From NCBI RefSeq assembly GCF_014646695.1, contig NZ_BMNT01000023.1, forward strand, positions 80,697-144,696: a DNA stretch of 64,000 bases, read 5' to 3'. Below the pieces are notes generated by a model, which saw only the letters and a list, made by a program, of their open reading frames with translations, was not told the DNA's origin and ran no database searches. This stretch comes from Sphaerisporangium melleum (GTDB lineage: Bacteria; Actinomycetota; Actinomycetes; Streptosporangiales; Streptosporangiaceae). Both the position numbers and the translations under genes were made by a program. Below, piece after piece: positions 60,231 through 64,000 of the stretch (position 1 is the stretch's first letter; each line of letters starts with the position of its first letter).

Positions 60231-61688
60231 TCATGCCGTGGTGGCCTGGGTCACCGGCGCCTTCGCCGGGCGCCGGAGGAACAGAGCGGCCAGCACTCCG
60301 GTGGCCAGGCAGAGCAGGGCGTTCACGAAGATGGCCGTCCCGACCCCGTCGAGGACGCTGGACGCGGTCTCCTGGCCGCCCAGGCCGTGGACCCGCGCGC
60401 TGACGATCGCGCTCATGATCGGAATGCCCATGGTGATGCCGACCTGCTGACTCATCGTGGCCAGTCCACCGGCCAGGCCCTGCTCGTGGTCGGGGAGGCC
60501 GGAGGTGGCGGTGACCATGAAACCGACGATCGCCACCAGGTTGGCCACCCCGCCGAGGAAGGTCGCCACCAGCAGAAGCGTCATCCAGCCCGAGGTCGGG
60601 CCCAGCAGCGCGAGGGGCAGGGTGGCGGCGGTCTGCGCGGCGAAGCCGTAGACGATGGCCGACTTGTTGCCGACCCATCCGATGACCTTCGGCGCGATCA
60701 TGCCGCCGAGCACCGTGCCGGCGCCGAGCACCGCGAAGGAGAGCCCCGCCGCCAACGGAGAGAAGCCGAGCACCTTCTGCAGGTAGAGGGTGAGCAGGAA
60801 CACCAGTGAGGTCTCGGTCGCGAAGGCGAGCAGGCCCGCGACGTTACCCCAGGCGACCGAACGCCTGCGCAGGATCGGCACCGGCACCAGCGGCGCGGCC
60901 ACCCGCGACTCCACCAGCCAGAACGCCGCCAGCAGCACGACGCCGCCCGCGAGGCCGGCGACGGCCCGCGTGTCGGTCCACGAGTGCTCGCCCGCGGCGG
61001 TCAGCCCGTAGACCAGGGCCAGCAGCCCCAGCGTGACGGTGATGGCGCCCGGGATGTCCAGCCGGGGCCGCTGGGCCGGCCGGCTCTCGGCGAGCACCAG
61101 GGGGGCGACGGCCAGGACGGCGACCGCGACGGGCACGTTGATGAAGAAGGCCCACCGCCAGTTGAGCAGATCGGTGAGCACTCCGCCCAGAATCGCGCCG
61201 GTCGTGAACCCCGCGGCCATCAGCGCGCCGTTGAGGCCGAGCGCCCGGTCGCGCAGCGGGCCTTCCGGGAACGACGTGGTGAGCAGCGAGAGCGCGGCCG
61301 GGGTGACCGCGGCCGTGGCCAGTCCCTGCGCGGCCCGGGCCATGAGAAGCAGCTCCGGGGAGGTGGCCAGCCCGCCGGCGAGGGATCCGGCGCCGAGCAG
61401 GGCCATTCCGATGAGGAACAGCCGGCGGCGCCCGAACAGGTCGCCGATCCGGCCGAACAGCAGGGTGAATCCCGCCGCGCAGAGCGCGAACGTGGTGGCC
61501 ACCCACTGCAGGTTCTCCAGGCCGAAGCCGACGCCGCTTCCTATCTCGGGCAGGGCGACGTTGAGGATCGAGAAGTCCACGGCCAGGGTGAAGCTCGCGC
61601 TGAGCAGCAGCAGGAGAACGACGCGATGCCTGCCCGTCACCCTGGTGGCCCCGCCGTGGGCGGCCGATGTCTGGTCCACGCTGGTCAT
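60231..61688 (-). CDS. MFS transporter, DHA2 (EmrB/QacA) type
   Basis: 485-residue permease of 14 segments. Motifs are SASFTLAVDFSILNVALPEI (motif D1), LFGRIGDLFGRRRLFLIGMA (motif A) and LGLNGALMAAGFTTGAILGG (motif C). ATG 61688 is chosen as the usual start; the longer frame is unsupported. It is divergent from an MLTR regulator with the TGCCA-N5-TGGCA repeat between them, so regulated drug efflux is likely. Confidence 0.9.
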   Translation of the reverse strand: MTSVDQTSAAHGGATRVTGRHRVVLLLLLSASFTLAVDFSILNVALPEIGSGVGFGLENLQWVATTFALCAAGFTLLFGRIGDLFGRRRLFLIGMALLGAGSLAGGLATSPELLLMARAAQGLATAAVTPAALSLLTTSFPEGPLRDRALGLNGALMAAGFTTGAILGGVLTDLLNWRWAFFINVPVAVAVLAVAPLVLAESRPAQRPRLDIPGAITVTLGLLALVYGLTAAGEHSWTDTRAVAGLAGGVVLLAAFWLVESRVAAPLVPVPILRRRSVAWGNVAGLLAFATETSLVFLLTLYLQKVLGFSPLAAGLSFAVLGAGTVLGGMIAPKVIGWVGNKSAIVYGFAAQTAATLPLALLGPTSGWMTLLLVATFLGGVANLVAIVGFMVTATSGLPDHEQGLAGGLATMSQQVGITMGIPIMSAIVSARVHGLGGQETASSVLDGVGTAIFVNALLCLATGVLAALFLRRPAKAPVTQATTA

Positions 61689-61770
61689 GCGGTGATTCCT
61701 TCCGAAGGCTGGATTCACGGATCCTGGCGCAACGCTAGAAGGCCGCCTCCGGGGCAACCAGAATCTGACG

Positions 61771-61785
61771 TGCCAAGCACTGGCA
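61771..61785. promoter_or_regulatory. Candidate operator between MFS and MLTR genes
   Basis: The inverted repeat TGCCA-AGCAC-TGGCA lies midway between the divergent starts at 61688 and 61828. A -10-like TACAGT at 61815-61820 lies seven bases before the MLTR ATG. Confidence 0.45.
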
Positions 61786-61827
61786 GGGATAGGCAGCGCC
61801 GCGCGGATCGTGCTTACAGTGGGCCGC

Positions 61828-62736
61828 ATGGCCGACAGAGAGAACAACACGGCGCTCGGCGCTTTCCTGCGCAGCCGGCGCGCGGCTGTCAAGCCGGAGG
61901 ACGTCGGGATCGTGTCGTACGGCGCCCGCCGGGTTCCGGGACTGCGGCGCGAGGAGCTCGCCCAGCTCGCCGGGGTGAGCGCGACCTACTACGCGCGGCT
62001 GGAGCAGGGGCACAGCGCCAACGCGTCCACGTCCGTGATCGACGCCATCGCCCAGGCCCTCGACCTGAACGCGGACGAGCGTGCCCATCTGCACGACCTG
62101 GCCCGGCCCACCCCGGTCAAGCGGCGCAGGGCCGTCCGCCCGGCGGTGCCGCGGCCGGGGACCCGCCGGATCATCGAGGCGATGAGCGATGTCCCCGCGG
62201 TCGTGCTCGGCCGGCGCACAGAGGTGCTCGTGTGGAACAGGCTCGGCCACCTCCTCCTCGCCGGGCACTGTGACTTCGAGGCCCCGAGCCGCACGGCCGA
62301 CCGCCCCAATCTGACCAGAATGCTGTTCCTCGACGCCCACCACCGCGACCTGTACGCCAACTGGGACGAGGAGGCCACCCGGGCGGTGGCGTCGCTGCGG
62401 CTGGTGGCCGGGCGTCATCCGGACGACCGCGAACTGGCCGAGTTGATCGGTGAGCTCTCCATGCGCAGTCCGCAGTTCGCGTCGCTGTGGTCCAGGCACC
62501 CGGTGGCGACCTGCACCTCGGGCACCAAGCACATCCGGCACCCCGAGGTGGGTGAGCTGCTCCTGGACTTCGAGGTTCTGCATCTGCCCGACGACAGCGG
62601 CCACCGCGTGCTGTTGTACAGCGCCGAGGCCGGAGGCCCGTCCCATACCGCGCTCGCCGCGCTTCAGCTGCTGGCCACCGGGATCGGCCACACCTCCGCC
62701 ACGACCCCGGCGGTCTCGCCGGACCTGGTCAGGTGA
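61828..62736 (+). CDS. XRE-type regulator with MmyB-like ligand-binding domain (MLTR)
   Basis: 302-residue regulator. GAFLRSRRAAVKPEDVGI and RRVPGLRREELAQLAGVSAT with YYARLEQG form the helix-turn-helix typical of the group. The C-terminal PAS-like MLTR domain has VVLGRRTEVLVWNRLGHLLL and NLTRMLFLDAHHRDLYANWD. MLTR members bind fatty-acid-like ligands and commonly control a neighbouring SDR or transporter gene; both neighbours fit here. ATG 61828 has no Shine-Dalgarno but a -10 just upstream. Confidence 0.92.
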   Translation: MADRENNTALGAFLRSRRAAVKPEDVGIVSYGARRVPGLRREELAQLAGVSATYYARLEQGHSANASTSVIDAIAQALDLNADERAHLHDLARPTPVKRRRAVRPAVPRPGTRRIIEAMSDVPAVVLGRRTEVLVWNRLGHLLLAGHCDFEAPSRTADRPNLTRMLFLDAHHRDLYANWDEEATRAVASLRLVAGRHPDDRELAELIGELSMRSPQFASLWSRHPVATCTSGTKHIRHPEVGELLLDFEVLHLPDDSGHRVLLYSAEAGGPSHTALAALQLLATGIGHTSATTPAVSPDLVR

Positions 62737-62740
62737 CGCG

Positions 62741-62936
62741 GTGGACCTGCGGCTGACCGGCAAGGTCTTCATCGTCACCGGCGCCACGGCCGGCATCGGC
62801 GCGGCCACGGTGCGCGCGCTCGCGAGTGAGGGCGCCATGGTGGTGGGCGTCGCCCGCAAGCCTCCAGGGGTGGCGGAACCGCACGAGTTCGGCGACCGGG
62901 TGACCGGCGTCGCCGCCGACCTGACCGATCCGGCGC
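62741..62936 (+). pseudogene. SDR oxidoreductase, 5' fragment
   Basis: GTG 62741 opens an SDR with GKVFIVTGATAGIGAATVRA (TGxxxGIG loop), MVVGVARKPPGV and VTGVAADLTDP, about 65 residues. The similarity then stops abruptly near 62934, at a junction with an unrelated FAD oxidase 3' part in another frame. The active-site Ser-Tyr-Lys part is lost. Confidence 0.8.
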
Positions 62937-63476
62937 ATGGTGGGGACCAACAACCCGACGATCACCAATCCGAGCTCACGCGGCGTCCACAAATCCGGGT
63001 ATATGCAAAAGAATTTCACCGACGCCCAGATAGCGGCGGTGTACCGGCACATGACCCGCAGCGACTTTCACAATCCGGACACCATGCTGGTGCTGTTCTC
63101 ATTCGGCGGTCAGGTCAACGCCGTCGCACCGCACGCGACCGCGAACGCACAGCGCGGTTCGGTGTTCAAGATGTGCTTCCAGACATTCTGGGCCGACTCC
63201 GCCGACGACGCATTCTATGTCGGCTGGGCACGGGACATCTACGAAGACTTCTTCGCCTCGACCGGGGGCGTCCCGGTGCCCGGCGAGAGTTTCGACGGCT
63301 GTTACATCAATTATCCCGACAATGATGTCGCCGATACTCGGCACAATCGCTCGGGCGTGCCCTGGCACACCCTCTACTACAAGGACAACTACGCCCGGCT
63401 GCGCCAGGTGAAGCGCCGCTTCGACCCGACGAACTTCTTCCGGCACGCGTTGTCCATCGAGCCCGCCGGCGGCTGA
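62937..63476 (+). pseudogene. Berberine-bridge-like FAD-linked oxidase, 3' fragment
   Basis: Open from a chance ATG at 62937. The 179 residues match the C-terminal substrate and BBE part of FAD-linked oxidases (VLFSFGGQVNAVAPHATANA, CYINYPDNDV, WHTLYYKDNYARLRQVKRRF, DPTNFFRHALSI). The FAD-binding PCMH domain is missing. Base composition is clearly more AT-rich than its neighbours at the start, suggesting a different origin. Confidence 0.75.
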
Positions 63477-63753
63477 CCCGGCCGGCCGATTCTTCCGACC
63501 GTCTTCCCCCTGCGGCCGTTCGGCCGTTCCCCGGTCTGAGGGCAGGTGGGAAAGGTTCGTCACTCCCCGGCCGCCACCGGCCGGATGTCTTCTCCGTACC
63601 CGTCACCGCCTGCCGCTGCCGCGGAAATCCCTCGACGCGGACCCAGGCGGTGCCCGGCGCGGTCCCGCACAGGTCGACCGCGTTCCGATCCAGTGAACCT
63701 GACCCGCATGCGCGCGTGATCCGCCGCATGCCGTTCTCGGGGAGCCACCGTCC

Positions 63754-63924
63754 ATGCGCAAGATAGCCATCATTCTCGGCACCCGGCCCAAGGCGATCAA
63801 GTGCGCTCCGGTCATCCGGGCACTGCACGACGATCCGCGATTCACGCCGCTGGTCCTGTCCACCGGACAGCACCGGAACATGCTGGACGAGACGCTACGG
63901 GCGGGCGTTCGGCATCACCCCTGA
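63754..63924 (+). pseudogene. wecB: UDP-N-acetylglucosamine 2-epimerase, 5' fragment
   Basis: 56 codons after GGGGAG match the start of WecB: IAIILGTRPKAIKCAPVIRA and LVLSTGQHRNMLDETL. The reading frame then shifts in a G/C-rich run near 63900. The expected FGITPDV continues in another frame for a few codons. From about 63930 the sequence is unrelated and carries a hairpin. The gene is therefore broken, or the rest lies beyond an insertion outside the window. Confidence 0.7.
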
Positions 63925-63934
63925 CGTGACTCCT

Positions 63935-63954
63935 CCGCTCCTTGAAGGGAGCGG
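63935..63954. mobile_element. Possible end of an IS200/IS605-like element (hairpin)
   Basis: CCGCTCC-N6-GGAGCGG (stem 63935-63941 with 63948-63954) lies at the point where wecB similarity ends. Small subterminal hairpins of this kind mark ends of IS200/IS605-type elements. No transposase is visible before the window ends at 64000, so the call is tentative. Confidence 0.3.
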
Positions 63955-64000
63955 CTTCTCGCTAAGCCGCTTCCGCGGCGTCGCGAAGGGCAAGCCCTGC

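Overview
The window is about 70% GC and its codons prefer G or C in the third position. GTG starts are common and several promoters look leaderless. XRE(DUF5753)-DUF397 genes, secreted hydrolases with CBM2-type modules, an LprG-P55 pair and class III PanD are all present. Together these indicate a mycelial actinobacterium, most likely of the Streptosporangiales or a related order. That placement is inference, because no rRNA gene is present. I saw no tRNA, rRNA or CRISPR array.

Layout. 1-5.1 kb: an acyl-CoA ligase, an MHS transporter, a MaoC hydratase and an amidohydrolase divergent from a PaaX regulator, probably an acyl-CoA or aromatic-acid catabolic unit. 5.1-11.3 kb: a CBM2 esterase, MarR, PanD, a cation/proton antiporter and an AtuA-type protein. 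11.5-16 kb: a GntR regulator, a monooxygenase-fold membrane protein, a pair of unknown glycine-rich proteins, an FMN-binding protein and a small Smr protein. 16-23.6 kb: a subtilase, an AA10 LPMO, dialkylglycine decarboxylase, GNAT and a TPR protein. 23.7-27.5 kb: an ABC-F protein with an upstream leader ORF, an Rpn/PD-(D/E)XK-like protein and a LexA-like repressor. 27.6-34.9 kb: a tightly overlapping five-gene cassette (SWIM, unknown, VWA, MoxR AAA+, DUF5682) that resembles E. coli yehLMPQ. This is the most interesting multi-gene system in the window.

35-42 kb is a scarred accessory zone. It holds an ATP-binding regulator with a 43-residue partner, an XRE gene and DUF397 copies spaced exactly 231 bp apart. 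The third DUF397 copy is broken by an hsdM fragment. Remnants of an alpha/beta hydrolase, an SDR and an NmrA-like protein lie among intact genes for an AI-2E family permease, a VOC protein and an ECF41/SigJ-type sigma factor. 42-51.5 kb: a CBS protein, Xaa-Pro aminopeptidase, a large secreted metzincin protease, a phosphopantetheinyl transferase, a CDF transporter and MarR. 50.7-53.1 kb: a lipoprotein and MFS pair like LprG-P55.

53.5-59.3 kb is a coupled cluster: glycosyltransferase, Rieske dioxygenase alpha and beta subunits, MFS exporter, carboxymuconolactone-decarboxylase-like protein, a Cys-rich unknown and a flavodoxin-fold reductase. It looks like a tailoring or detoxification module that hydroxylates and glycosylates an aromatic compound and exports it. 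59.5-64 kb: a truncated hydrolase and its partner, a DHA2 exporter divergent from an MLTR regulator, and a mosaic of broken genes (SDR 5' piece fused to a berberine-bridge oxidase 3' piece, and wecB broken near the window end at a hairpin).
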